64,000 nt of DNA from Aliiroseovarius sp. F47248L (GTDB taxonomy: Bacteria; Pseudomonadota; Alphaproteobacteria; Rhodobacterales; Rhodobacteraceae): the NCBI RefSeq assembly GCF_023016085.1, contig NZ_JALKBF010000003.1, positions 62,001 through 126,000 of the forward strand, in the 5' to 3' direction. Of the stretch, positions 17,579 through 25,726 are shown one piece after another. Each line of letters opens with the position of its first letter. The stretch's first letter is position 1. A program made the position numbers and the translations under genes. Under the pieces are notes generated by a model that was given only the letters and a program-made list of their open reading frames with translations, searched no databases and was not told the DNA's origin.

Positions 17579-19042
17579 TTACGCGATGGCCAGTTGAACG
17601 GGATCAGACGAGGCATCATCTTGGTCGAGGTAAAACCGGCGCAGCAGGTTTTGCGCCGACAACATCCGATAGTCAGATGACGCGCGCCAATCAGACAGTG
17701 GTTGGAAATCCTGCGGCAGCACCTTTGCGGCGGCTTCGAAGGTCTCTTCGCTCCACATCTGACCCAACAGAGCGGCTTCGGCCGCGGCGGCACGTTTCGG
17801 CGTGGCGGCCATCCCGCCGAAGGCAATCCGGGCTTCCGTGATGATATTGTCAGTCACCGTGACACTGATCCCAACGGCAACCGACGAAATATCCTCGTCC
17901 CGACGTTTCGAAATCTTATAGGCCGCATCGCGTTGGTCGGGCGCAGGGCTGGGCACGCGGATGCTTTCGACGAACTCGCCGGGTTTGCGATCCTGCTTGC
18001 CATAGTCGATGAAAAAGTCCTGCAACGGCATGGTGCGCCGGGTGGTGCCGTGACGCAGAGTGACCTCGGCCCCCAGCGCAATCAGCACGGGCGGCGTGTC
18101 GCCAATGGGCGAGCCGTTTGCGATATTGCCACCGACCGTGCCCATATTGCGCACCTGCCACCCGGCGATCCGGTCCCAATAGGGGGTCAGGTGCGGGAAG
18201 ACCTTGGCAATCGCGTCCTGACAGTCTGTATAGGTCGCGGTGGCCCCGATGGTCAGGGCGCCGTCGTCAAAGTGTACGGTTTTCAACTCGGTCAGATGAC
18301 CGATGAACACCGCCGGGCCGATGGGGCGCAGAAACTTCGTGACCCACAGGCCAACATCTGTGGCCCCAGCCACGATGGTTGCATTGGGATGGTTCAGCAG
18401 AACCTCGGCCAAATCATCTACATCTGCGGGCAGAATGGCTTGGTTGTCGGCAGGGCCGGTAACGACACGCTGGCGGTCTTGCAAATCACGCAACCGGGCG
18501 ATCACGTGATCGCGTTCAGTGTTCAAATGGTCCGCTGACGGCGTGCCATAACGGCTGACCGCTACCGCGGCGCGGATGATCGGCTCGTATCCCGTGCAGC
18601 GACACAGATTGCCTTGCAGCGCGGTTTCGACCTGTGTTTCGGTGGGTTCGGGCGTCGTCATCCACAGCGCATACAGCGACATCACGAAGCCGGGAGTGCA
18701 GAAGCCGCATTGGCTGCCGTGGTGGTCAACCATCGCTTGTTGCACCGGGTGCAGACGCCCTTCAGGACCGGACACATGTTCGATCGTCACCACATGACAG
18801 CCATCCAACGAGGCCAGAAAACGGATGCAGGCATTCACCGGCTCATAGGTCAGGCCCCCGTCAGTAAGGCGGCCAACCAACACGGTGCAAGCACCGCAAT
18901 CGCCTTCTGCACAACCTTCCTTGGTGCCGGTCAGACGCCGGTTCAGGCGCAGGTAGTCCAGCAAGGTCTGGTCTGCACAGACTTCCGCGACGCTGACGGC
19001 TTGCCCATTCAGAAGAAAGTGGATGTGGCTGCGATGTGTCAT
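17579..19042 (-). CDS. xdhA: Xanthine dehydrogenase small subunit (2Fe-2S and FAD)
   Basis: A 487-residue electron-transfer subunit. The plant-type ferredoxin domain has Cys44, Cys49, Cys52 and Cys72; the second 2Fe-2S domain has Cys112, Cys115, Cys147 and Cys149 (QCGFCTPGF and LCRCTGY). A FAD-binding domain follows (VAGATDVGLWVTK) with a CO-dehydrogenase flavoprotein C-terminal part. ATG 19042 is preferred to the upstream in-frame ATG at 19081 because AGGAG lies 7 bases before it and homologues start here. It is the first gene of the xdhABC-permease(-guaD) operon and divergent from a LysR gene. Confidence 0.95.
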   Translation of the reverse strand: MTHRSHIHFLLNGQAVSVAEVCADQTLLDYLRLNRRLTGTKEGCAEGDCGACTVLVGRLTDGGLTYEPVNACIRFLASLDGCHVVTIEHVSGPEGRLHPVQQAMVDHHGSQCGFCTPGFVMSLYALWMTTPEPTETQVETALQGNLCRCTGYEPIIRAAVAVSRYGTPSADHLNTERDHVIARLRDLQDRQRVVTGPADNQAILPADVDDLAEVLLNHPNATIVAGATDVGLWVTKFLRPIGPAVFIGHLTELKTVHFDDGALTIGATATYTDCQDAIAKVFPHLTPYWDRIAGWQVRNMGTVGGNIANGSPIGDTPPVLIALGAEVTLRHGTTRRTMPLQDFFIDYGKQDRKPGEFVESIRVPSPAPDQRDAAYKISKRRDEDISSVAVGISVTVTDNIITEARIAFGGMAATPKRAAAAEAALLGQMWSEETFEAAAKVLPQDFQPLSDWRASSDYRMLSAQNLLRRFYLDQDDASSDPVQLAIA

Positions 19043-19134
19043 GGTGGCTCCTGAAAACGGGTCATGTTGGACCATTCCCAAAAACCATAGCGCGGGCTAA
19101 TGCCTCCAAACAGAGGTCCATTCGGCAAAGACTT

Positions 19135-19149
19135 TCAACAGATCGTTGA
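19135..19149. promoter_or_regulatory. Candidate LysR site between xdhA and the LysR gene
   Basis: A perfect inverted repeat TCAAC-N5-GTTGA in the 167-bp divergent intergenic region, of the symmetric kind bound by LysR-type regulators. No binding evidence is possible here; it is a positional guess. Confidence 0.35.
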
Positions 19150-19209
19150 TAATAAGTTTTGTGCATGGCACTGTGAACGCGGACCAATCCGAATGTCGAA
19201 AGGGACACC

Positions 19210-20121
19210 ATGTCCTATATCGAAAGCCTCCGCGTCTTCGTCCGCGTCGTCGATCTGGGCAGCATCACTTCGGGCGGGCGTGACCTGCGCCTGACCCCGG
19301 CGGTGGCCAGCAAGCGCATCAAAGAATTGGAAAAACATCTGGGTGTGCGCCTGTTTAATCGCACCACGCGATCGCTGTCGCCAACCGAGGTTGGCAAGCT
19401 GTTCTATCACGAAGCCAAGGCGGTTCTGGAAACCGTTGAGATCGCGGAATCGAAGGTCGCAAACTTCTCGCACGCGCCGCGCGGCACAATCCGAATAACA
19501 GCGCCATTGGGGGCGGGTCGCCGGATTATCGCCCCTCTGGTGCCCCGTTTTGTTGACGCCTTTCCCGATACACGGGTGCAAATGCGTCTGTCCGACCGCA
19601 AGGTGGACATCATGGCCGACGGCTTGGATATCGCCTTTTTCATCGGCACGCCTAGCGATTCGAACCTGAAGCTACGCAAGATCCGCGATTGTGAACGGGT
19701 CTTGTGTGCATCCCCGACATATCTGGCCCGAAACGGAACGCCAAAGACGCCAGATGATCTGCTTAAAGAGCAGTTCAATTGCCTGCTGCTCAGATACCCA
19801 CGCTCGCCCGAATATTTTTGGGTTCTGCAAACCCCCGCAGGCGCACGTAAGTTAGAGGTCGCCGGAAAATACGATGTCGATGACGGGGACGTGCTGACCG
19901 CTTGGGCACTGGACGGGCGCGGCATCGTGAACAAACCCCGCTTCGACGTGGCGGAACATCTGCGCGACGGCAGTCTGGTTGAAGTGCTTTCCGAAACGCC
20001 ACCAACCCCGACGATCTTCGGCTGTCTCTATCCTCATAAAAAGCTGCAAGACCCAAAAATTCGCCTGTTCGTCGAATATGTGATTGAACACAGCAAGCCG
20101 TTGTTGGGCGAACAAAACTAG
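19210..20121 (+). CDS. LysR family regulator, probable regulator of xdh genes
   Basis: A 303-residue LysR-type regulator with N-terminal helix-turn-helix (FVRVVDLGSITSGGRDLRLTPAVASKRI, about residues 10-37) and an effector-binding domain. It is divergent from xdhA. A second LysR gene at 24314 encodes a clearly related protein (shared DLG/ELGS, AVAS, RLF.RTTR, SPRGT/APRGT, DGLD/EGLDAAFF and WALDG.GIV blocks) and is likewise divergent from a purine gene, puuD, so the two look like duplicated purine regulators. Its 3' end overlaps the convergent Lrp-type gene by 4 bp (shared CTAG). Confidence 0.88.
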   Translation: MSYIESLRVFVRVVDLGSITSGGRDLRLTPAVASKRIKELEKHLGVRLFNRTTRSLSPTEVGKLFYHEAKAVLETVEIAESKVANFSHAPRGTIRITAPLGAGRRIIAPLVPRFVDAFPDTRVQMRLSDRKVDIMADGLDIAFFIGTPSDSNLKLRKIRDCERVLCASPTYLARNGTPKTPDDLLKEQFNCLLLRYPRSPEYFWVLQTPAGARKLEVAGKYDVDDGDVLTAWALDGRGIVNKPRFDVAEHLRDGSLVEVLSETPPTPTIFGCLYPHKKLQDPKIRLFVEYVIEHSKPLLGEQN

Positions 20122-20579
20122 ACGTTCAGCCCCGATCCTGTCTTCACCGCATCCATAGACACGAAGGTGCGAAATTTGCGGACATTGCTGTCTTGGAAAA
20201 AGACGCGGCGGGTAAATTCTTCGTACGCCGCCATGCTTTCAACCACGACGACGAGCATGAAGTCCGCATCGCCGGTGACATAGAAACATTGTTGCACTTC
20301 GGGGGCATCACGAAACCGGTGCTTCATTACATCAATTTCTGATGGAGTTTCACTGACCAGTTCGACCTGCACGAATATGGTCAGGGGCAGCCCCACCTTG
20401 TCCGGGTCGATGACGGCCACGTTCGACGTGATGACGCCACCATTCTCCATCCGGCGGATGCGGCGTTGAACGGAAGGCGCGGACAAGTTCACCGCCTCGC
20501 CAATCTGCCGCTGAGGCGTTGTGTTGTCGCGCTGCAGGATGCGCAGAATGGCAATGTCGAAAGCATCTAGTGAGGACAT
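20118..20579 (-). CDS. Lrp/AsnC family transcriptional regulator
   Basis: A 153-residue feast/famine regulator: an N-terminal helix-turn-helix (DAFDIAILRILQRDNTTPQRQIGEAVNLSAPSVQRRIRRME, about residues 4-45) and a C-terminal RAM ligand-binding domain ending in RKFRTFVSMDAVKTG. ATG 20579 gives the usual family length; the longer open frame upstream crosses the divergent promoter region. It is divergent from the diaminopropionate ammonia-lyase gene with 87 bp between starts and probably controls it in response to an amino acid. Confidence 0.88.
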   Translation of the reverse strand: MSSLDAFDIAILRILQRDNTTPQRQIGEAVNLSAPSVQRRIRRMENGGVITSNVAVIDPDKVGLPLTIFVQVELVSETPSEIDVMKHRFRDAPEVQQCFYVTGDADFMLVVVVESMAAYEEFTRRVFFQDSNVRKFRTFVSMDAVKTGSGLNV

Positions 20580-20666
20580 GTGAAACAAAGTTGCACAACA
20601 ACCTCGAAAAATCAGCGCAAATTTCAGGTCCTCTGCAATATTAATTCTATAAACACGGAGTTCTTC

Positions 20667-21863
20667 ATGTATTTGCACAATACCCTTCCGACCCATAACA
20701 CCCCTCTCGATCCCCGCGATGCCGAAACTCTGGGGGTTGCAGGTGCTGATGACGTTGCTCGTATCCTGACACTCAGAGAGAACAGCGCGCCCACGCCGCT
20801 GGCGGCTCTTCCGGGACTTGCGATGAAGTTAAACCTTGGCGCCTTGCACCTGAAGGACGAAGGGTATCGGCTGGGTCTAGGCAGCTTTAAGGCGCTGGGT
20901 GGGGCTTACGCCCTGATGCGTTTGGTGCAGGACGAGGCAGAGCAGCAACTGGGCCGCACCTTCCCCGTCGACGCACTGCTATCCGACGAGGTGCGCGCGA
21001 TCGCCCGCGGCATGACGTTTGCCTGTGCCACCGATGGCAATCACGGGCGGTCCGTCGCACAAGGCGCGCAGTTGATGGGGGCGAAGGCCGTGATCTTCGT
21101 TCACGCCGGTGTCAGCCAGTCCCGCATTGACGCCATCGCGGGTTTCGGTGCCGAAATCATGCGCGTGGCGGGCAATTATGACGACTCAGTCGCCGAGGCT
21201 TCGGCCGTCGCGCGGGAAAGGGGTTGGACCGTTTTGTCGGACACCTCCTGGCCGGGCTATGAGGACGTCCCCGGTCTTGTGATGCAAGGATATACAGCCA
21301 TTGTCCGCGAGGCTTTGGCAGACCTACCGCAGCCTCCGACCCATGTGTTCCTTCAGGCAGGCGTCGGCGGTTTCGCGGCTGCCATTGCTGGGCATCTGGC
21401 CGTGCTATTGGGCAAGAATCGCCCATATATCACCGTGGTCGAACCAACCCGCGCGGCTTGTGTGTTGGCCAGCGCCAAACAAAATCAACCTGTGAAGGTC
21501 GATGAAACCGAGCCAACCGTCATGGCTATGCTGGAATGCTACGAGCCGTCTTTGGTCGCCTTCCGGGTTCTGGAACGTGTCGCGGACGGGTTCATGACAG
21601 TCGATGAAGATGATGCGCTGTCGATTATGCGCCGCCTCGCCGACCCCGTCGCTGGTGATCCCGCAATCGTCGCAGGCGAAAGCGGCGGGGTGGGGCTGGC
21701 CGGGGCCATTGCCGTTCTGAACGACCCGGAACTTGCCGCCAGTATCGGCCTTGGCCCCGAGGCACGGCTTCTGGTAATCAACACCGAAGGTGCAACTGAC
21801 CCTGCGCTTTACGCCGAAATCATAGGCCGTACACCCGAAGCCGTACTAAGTGGGCTCAGATGA
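20667..21863 (+). CDS. dpaL: Diaminopropionate ammonia-lyase
   Basis: A 398-residue fold-type II PLP enzyme converting 2,3-diaminopropionate to pyruvate and ammonia, the same length as E. coli YgeX. Lys75 in GSFKALGGAYA is the PLP lysine, ATDGNHGRSVA matches the family asparagine loop, and QAGVGGFAAA is the glycine-rich phosphate-binding loop. ATG 20667 follows GGAG by 8 bases. The stop overlaps the start of a broken M20 amidohydrolase gene by 4 bp, the remains of a two-gene operon like ygeX-ygeY. Regulator: the divergent Lrp-type gene. Confidence 0.9.
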   Translation: MYLHNTLPTHNTPLDPRDAETLGVAGADDVARILTLRENSAPTPLAALPGLAMKLNLGALHLKDEGYRLGLGSFKALGGAYALMRLVQDEAEQQLGRTFPVDALLSDEVRAIARGMTFACATDGNHGRSVAQGAQLMGAKAVIFVHAGVSQSRIDAIAGFGAEIMRVAGNYDDSVAEASAVARERGWTVLSDTSWPGYEDVPGLVMQGYTAIVREALADLPQPPTHVFLQAGVGGFAAAIAGHLAVLLGKNRPYITVVEPTRAACVLASAKQNQPVKVDETEPTVMAMLECYEPSLVAFRVLERVADGFMTVDEDDALSIMRRLADPVAGDPAIVAGESGGVGLAGAIAVLNDPELAASIGLGPEARLLVINTEGATDPALYAEIIGRTPEAVLSGLR

Positions 21864-22145
21864 TCGATCCAGCCGCCCTTGAAGCCGAGATGACCGCATA
21901 GCGCCGGGACCTGCACCAGCACCGCGAGTTTGGCTTTGAAGAGCATCGCACTGAGGCGTTCGTGGCGAAGAAACGCGCGGCATCGCATTCATCGGCAACG
22001 GAGAGGTATCAGCACTGCTTCACAGCCCGACCTATGATTTCAACGATGCAGCTTTGGACCATGGCAGCCGCGTTTTTGTGACGATTGCCGTCAACGTCTG
22101 CCAAGTGCTAAATTCAAACCGATTGCTGACGTTTTTGGCTGCTTA
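21860..22145 (+). pseudogene. M20 family amidohydrolase remnant with internal deletion
   Basis: The ATG at 21860 overlaps the dpaL stop and starts a typical M20 hydrolase N terminus (MIDPAALEAEMTA, then RRDLHQH and EFGFEEHRTEAFVAKK), but codon 14 is TAG where relatives have tryptophan. After about 38 codons the frame jumps straight to a typical M20 C terminus in another frame (FIGNGE, then LHSPTYDFNDAALDHGSRVF, from about 21979). A large central part (roughly 300 residues) is deleted. This explains the 327-bp stretch without an intact gene between dpaL and the SDR gene. Confidence 0.8.
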
Positions 22146-22190
22146 AGCGATCTTTTATTAACATAACTCTCATTATGCGTATCCGCCCTT

Positions 22191-22862
22191 TCACCACGGC
22201 ACAGGTTTCCCTGCCCAATCGTAAAAGCCTCCGGTGTCTTCCGGTGTCAGCCCGTCCATGACCGTCAACAGGTTTTTGGCAGCGTCTTGGGCTGGGACGG
22301 ATTTGTGTTGGGGATAGTCTTGGGTAAAGGGGGTTGCGACCGTACCCGGATGCAGTGCGATGCAGATCAGGTGTTTGTGCGTCCGGCCAAGTTCAATCGC
22401 GGCGGTCTTGATCAACTGGTTCAGCGCCGCTTTCGAGGCGCGATAGGAGTACCAACCGCCCAGCCTGTTATCGCCAATAGACCCCACACGGGCGGACAGG
22501 GCGGCAAAGACCGCGCGTCTGTCACGGGGCAACAAGTGTTTTACGTGCTTCAGGATTAGCGCGGGACCAATCGCATTGACTGCGAACAGTGCGGAAAGCT
22601 CGTCACCCGTCACAGCGCTTAGCGATTTCTCGGGGCCGGTCTGGTCGGCAAGAATGCCTGTGGCGGCAACAATCATGTCAAAGGGACCATCAAGCCGCCC
22701 CAGCGCATATGACACACTATCTTCGTTTGTGATGTCCAACCCGTCATCCGTGCGTGACAAGCCGGTAACGTCATATCCCCGCCTCTTTAAGGCCATGCTC
22801 AGCGCCTGCCCCACCCCGCCAGACGATCCAATGACAAGCGCGCGTTTGTTTGATTCTGTCAT
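22191..22862 (-). CDS. SDR family oxidoreductase
   Basis: A 223-residue short-chain dehydrogenase/reductase. The NAD(P)-binding motif is ALVIGSSGGVGQALSMAL (residues 8-25), followed by a short acidic region and the catalytic YSYRASKAALNQL with Tyr-x3-Lys in the expected position. It resembles the C-factor-like group of short SDRs of unknown substrate. It follows puuD on the same strand after a hairpin, so co-transcription is doubtful. No metabolic role can be given. Confidence 0.85.
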   Translation of the reverse strand: MTESNKRALVIGSSGGVGQALSMALKRRGYDVTGLSRTDDGLDITNEDSVSYALGRLDGPFDMIVAATGILADQTGPEKSLSAVTGDELSALFAVNAIGPALILKHVKHLLPRDRRAVFAALSARVGSIGDNRLGGWYSYRASKAALNQLIKTAAIELGRTHKHLICIALHPGTVATPFTQDYPQHKSVPAQDAAKNLLTVMDGLTPEDTGGFYDWAGKPVPW

Positions 22863-22893
22863 GCCCCGATCATACGATCCGGGGTCAGAACAG

Positions 22894-22927
22894 GCAAAAG
22901 GCCCCTGATTGGACAGCGGCCTTTTGC
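22894..22927 (-). terminator. Hairpin downstream of puuD
   Basis: A perfect 10-bp stem, GCAAAAGGCC (22894-22903) with GGCCTTTTGC (22918-22927), in the 90 bp between puuD and the SDR gene. The arms contain the T/A runs; no long T tail follows. Confidence 0.5.
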
Positions 22928-22952
22928 AAAGACATTGCTCTGTGGATTGATC

Positions 22953-24212
22953 TCAGTTTGACGCGATGTAGAACGGCAGATCCTTGGCGGCATTGCGATA
23001 CCATTTGACCACCTTCTTACGCTCTTCTTCTTCCATGAACGAAACATTCGCAGGCGGCATGGCGACCGAGACACCAGCTTGCAGATAAATCTGGCGCGCA
23101 GCGCGGGTGATGTCGCCGGTGGTTTCCAGATGGAGGCCCTTGGGTGCGCGGCGGATACCGTCATAGTAAACCTCGCGTGCATGACACATGGAGCAGCGGC
23201 CCAGGACAATGTCCTGGACCTCTTCAAACCCTTCGGCATTTGCGAAGATCTGCTCGGTTTTGCTCAGCGGGCGGGCTTCGGCCTCTTCCAGCGTGTCATT
23301 CTCCAACGGTGCGGTCGACAGCCACATGATCAGGATGAATAGAACCGCGGTCACCAACCATGTCCACTTGGGGTCACTTGTGCCCGCGTGGTTCGAGTTG
23401 AAGTAATGCCGGATCGACACACCCATCAGGAACACAAGGGCTGCGATGATCCAGTTGTATTCCGAAGCAAACGCCAGCGGATAGTGATTGGACAGCATCA
23501 GGAAGATCACTGGCAGCGTCAGATAGTTGTTATGTGTCGAGCGCAGCTTGGCGATCTTGCCGTATTTGGCGTCCGGCGTGCGGCCTTCCTGCAGGTCTTT
23601 CACCACGATACGCTGGTTCGGCATGATGATGAAAAACACATTCGCCGTCATGATCGTCGCGGTGAAGGCGCCAAGGTGCAGCATCGTCGCCCGGCCCGTG
23701 AAAATCTGGTTATAGCCATATCCCATCGCCACAAGCAGCACGAACAGCAGAACCATCAGAACAGTCGGATTTTCAGCCAAAGGCGATTTGCACAACCGGT
23801 CATAGACCAGCCAGCCAATCGACAACGACACGGCCGAAATCACGATCCCTTGCCACAAGGCCAGATCGGCTTTCTGCGCGTCGATCAGGTAAAGTTCACC
23901 ACCCACCCAGTAAACGATCATCAGAAGCGCTGCGCCCGACAGCCATGTCGTATAGCTTTCCCATTTGAACCAGATCAGGTGCTCGGGCATGTTTTCAGGC
24001 GCCACAAGGAACTTGCGGATATGATAAAACCCGCCCCCATGCACCTGCCATTCCTCACCATGGGCCCCTTTGGGCAAATCCGGTGCTTTGCGCAGACCAA
24101 GGTCCAGTGCGACAAAGTAAAAGGACGAGCCAATCCAGGCCATAGCCGTGATGACGTGCAACCAACGGACCGCAAAGGCCAGCCAGTCCCACATGATTGC
24201 AAGATCTTGCAT
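22953..24212 (-). CDS. puuD: Urate hydroxylase PuuD (membrane urate oxidase with cytochrome c domain)
   Basis: A 419-residue membrane-bound urate oxidase that makes 5-hydroxyisourate and passes electrons to the respiratory chain. About eight hydrophobic helices lie between residues 10 and 300, followed by a periplasmic c-type haem domain with CSMCH (Cys340, Cys343, His344). The PuuD N terminus with WLHVITAMAWIGSSFYFVALD and the HGGGFYHIRKF segment fits the family. GGAGGA lies 8 bases before the ATG at 24212. It takes urate from XdhABC and supplies UraH. It is divergent from a LysR gene. Confidence 0.93.
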   Translation of the reverse strand: MQDLAIMWDWLAFAVRWLHVITAMAWIGSSFYFVALDLGLRKAPDLPKGAHGEEWQVHGGGFYHIRKFLVAPENMPEHLIWFKWESYTTWLSGAALLMIVYWVGGELYLIDAQKADLALWQGIVISAVSLSIGWLVYDRLCKSPLAENPTVLMVLLFVLLVAMGYGYNQIFTGRATMLHLGAFTATIMTANVFFIIMPNQRIVVKDLQEGRTPDAKYGKIAKLRSTHNNYLTLPVIFLMLSNHYPLAFASEYNWIIAALVFLMGVSIRHYFNSNHAGTSDPKWTWLVTAVLFILIMWLSTAPLENDTLEEAEARPLSKTEQIFANAEGFEEVQDIVLGRCSMCHAREVYYDGIRRAPKGLHLETTGDITRAARQIYLQAGVSVAMPPANVSFMEEEERKKVVKWYRNAAKDLPFYIASN

Positions 24213-24313
24213 AGGGTTTTCCTCCGAGCTTTTACAAACGGTAGCTCACTGCCTGATTATCGTATATTAGGAAAAAGTATCTAGCTGCTTCAAAAAAAGA
24301 AGAATAATCGAAA

Positions 24314-25219
24314 ATGGCCTATCTGGACAATATCAGAACCTTCGTGCGGGTCTATGAATTGGGCAGCATGTCGGCTGCCGCCCGCGATCTTAGGATCTCA
24401 GCGGCCGTGGCGTCGTCGCGCATATCGCAGCTTGAGGGGCATTTGGGCATACGGCTGTTTCAGCGCACGACGCGGCTTCTAAACCCGACCGAGCAAGGCA
24501 ATACCTTTTACAAAGGGGCCAGCAAAATTCTTGAGGCAGTCGAGGCCGCCGAGGCTGATATCAGCGATATTACGCAATCACCGCGCGGCACGTTGCATGT
24601 GGCCGCACCCATTGGCATATCCCAACGGTTCATTGCGCCCGCAGTGCCGAAGTTCAAGGAAGCTTATCCCCTGATCAACATCCGCCTGCGGTCGTCTGAC
24701 CGGAAACTTGATCTTGCCGCCGAAGGCTTGGATGCTGCCTTCTTTCTGGGTGTGCCCGAAGACAGCAATCTGCGCATTCGCAAGATCACCGATTGTCCGC
24801 GGGTGCTGTGTGCCTCGCCCGAATACATCAAAAACCATGGGATGCCGACTTCCAGCGACGAGCTGCGCACCGATATGCATGATTGCCTGAATCTGCGCTA
24901 TCCGGGTGCGCCGGAATTTCAATGGCCGCTGCAAACCCCTGACGGCGTCAAGCGCGTGACCGTATCAGGCCCGTTCGAAGCCGACCACGGCGAGATCCTG
25001 ACCAATTGGGCGCTGGACGGACACGGCATCGTTCTGAAAACAGTGTTCGAGATTTCGGACCATCTGGCCAAGGGGCGTCTGGTACCGGTGCTCGAGAATG
25101 AGCCCCCCCTGCCCATTCAGCTGGCTTGCCTGTATATGCACCGCCGCAGGCAAGACCCCAAGGCCCGCCTGTTCATCGATTTCATGGTCGATCACATTCT
25201 GGCGTCGATGCCTAAATAG
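24314..25219 (+). CDS. LysR family regulator, probable regulator of urate degradation genes
   Basis: A 301-residue LysR-type regulator with N-terminal helix-turn-helix (FVRVYELGSMSAAARDLRISAAVASSRI) and an effector domain. It is divergent from puuD and convergent with uraH, and related along its whole length to the LysR protein next to xdhA. It probably senses a purine-pathway intermediate, by analogy with other LysR proteins divergent from their targets. The ligand is not known. Confidence 0.88.
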   Translation: MAYLDNIRTFVRVYELGSMSAAARDLRISAAVASSRISQLEGHLGIRLFQRTTRLLNPTEQGNTFYKGASKILEAVEAAEADISDITQSPRGTLHVAAPIGISQRFIAPAVPKFKEAYPLINIRLRSSDRKLDLAAEGLDAAFFLGVPEDSNLRIRKITDCPRVLCASPEYIKNHGMPTSSDELRTDMHDCLNLRYPGAPEFQWPLQTPDGVKRVTVSGPFEADHGEILTNWALDGHGIVLKTVFEISDHLAKGRLVPVLENEPPLPIQLACLYMHRRRQDPKARLFIDFMVDHILASMPK

Positions 25220-25228
25220 ACCGACGAC

Positions 25229-25582
25229 TTAGCTGCCGCGATAGGTCGAATAGCCAAAGGGCGACAACAAAAGCGGCACGTGGTAGTGCGCCTCTTGCGA
25301 CATCCCAAAGCGAAGCGGAACCACATCGAGGAAGCGCGGATCTTCCGGCGGGGTGCCGGTCGCGTCCAGATAGGCGCCCGCATGAAACACAAGCTCGTAG
25401 GTTCCGATTTCAAAATCATCCTTGGGCAGGATCTGCTCGTCCGTGCGCCCGTCATCATTGGTCTTCAGGCTGCGCAGATGGGTGCGTTTGTCGCCCTCGA
25501 TCCGATACAGGTCGATCTCAAGTCCCTCGGCCGGGCAACCCCGTGCCGTGTCCAGAACGTGTGTGGTCAGATATCCGGTCAT
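25229..25582 (-). CDS. uraH: 5-Hydroxyisourate hydrolase (transthyretin-like)
   Basis: A 117-residue transthyretin-related enzyme that hydrolyses 5-hydroxyisourate to OHCU. The N-terminal [14 protein letters not shown] carries the catalytic histidine, arginine follows in the middle ([12 protein letters not shown]), and the protein ends in the diagnostic YRGS tetrapeptide. ATG 25582 has AGGAG 7 bases upstream and matches the normal family length; the open frame continues upstream into the promoter region. It is divergent from puuE-uraD, separated by about 145 bp of AT-rich sequence. Confidence 0.94.
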   Translation of the reverse strand: MTGYLTTHVLDTARGCPAEGLEIDLYRIEGDKRTHLRSLKTNDDGRTDEQILPKDDFEIGTYELVFHAGAYLDATGTPPEDPRFLDVVPLRFGMSQEAHYHVPLLLSPFGYSTYRGS

Positions 25583-25657
25583 GTGGCATCTCCTTTTGGG
25601 TTGGCTCATTAATGTCCTGCGCTTTGTCATCATTACATAGAGAAGTGACAAAAAGCT

Positions 25658-25678
25658 CTTTCAAAAAAAATATGAAAG
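25658..25678. promoter_or_regulatory. Inverted repeat between uraH and puuE-uraD
   Basis: CTTTCA (25658-25663) and TGAAAG (25673-25678) flank nine A/T bases in the divergent promoter region. A shared operator for the LysR protein encoded nearby is possible; not proven. Confidence 0.35.
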
Positions 25679-25726
25679 TTACAGAGATTGTTTCGAGCTA
25701 TAAGAAACAAAATGAGGAGACCCGTG

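Noticed and set aside
25688..25726. Upstream starts (TTG 25688, ATG 25712) for puuE-uraD
   Set aside because: The ribosome site AGGAG lies at 25715-25719, inside such an extension, and the family start matches TTG 25727 or GTG 25724.
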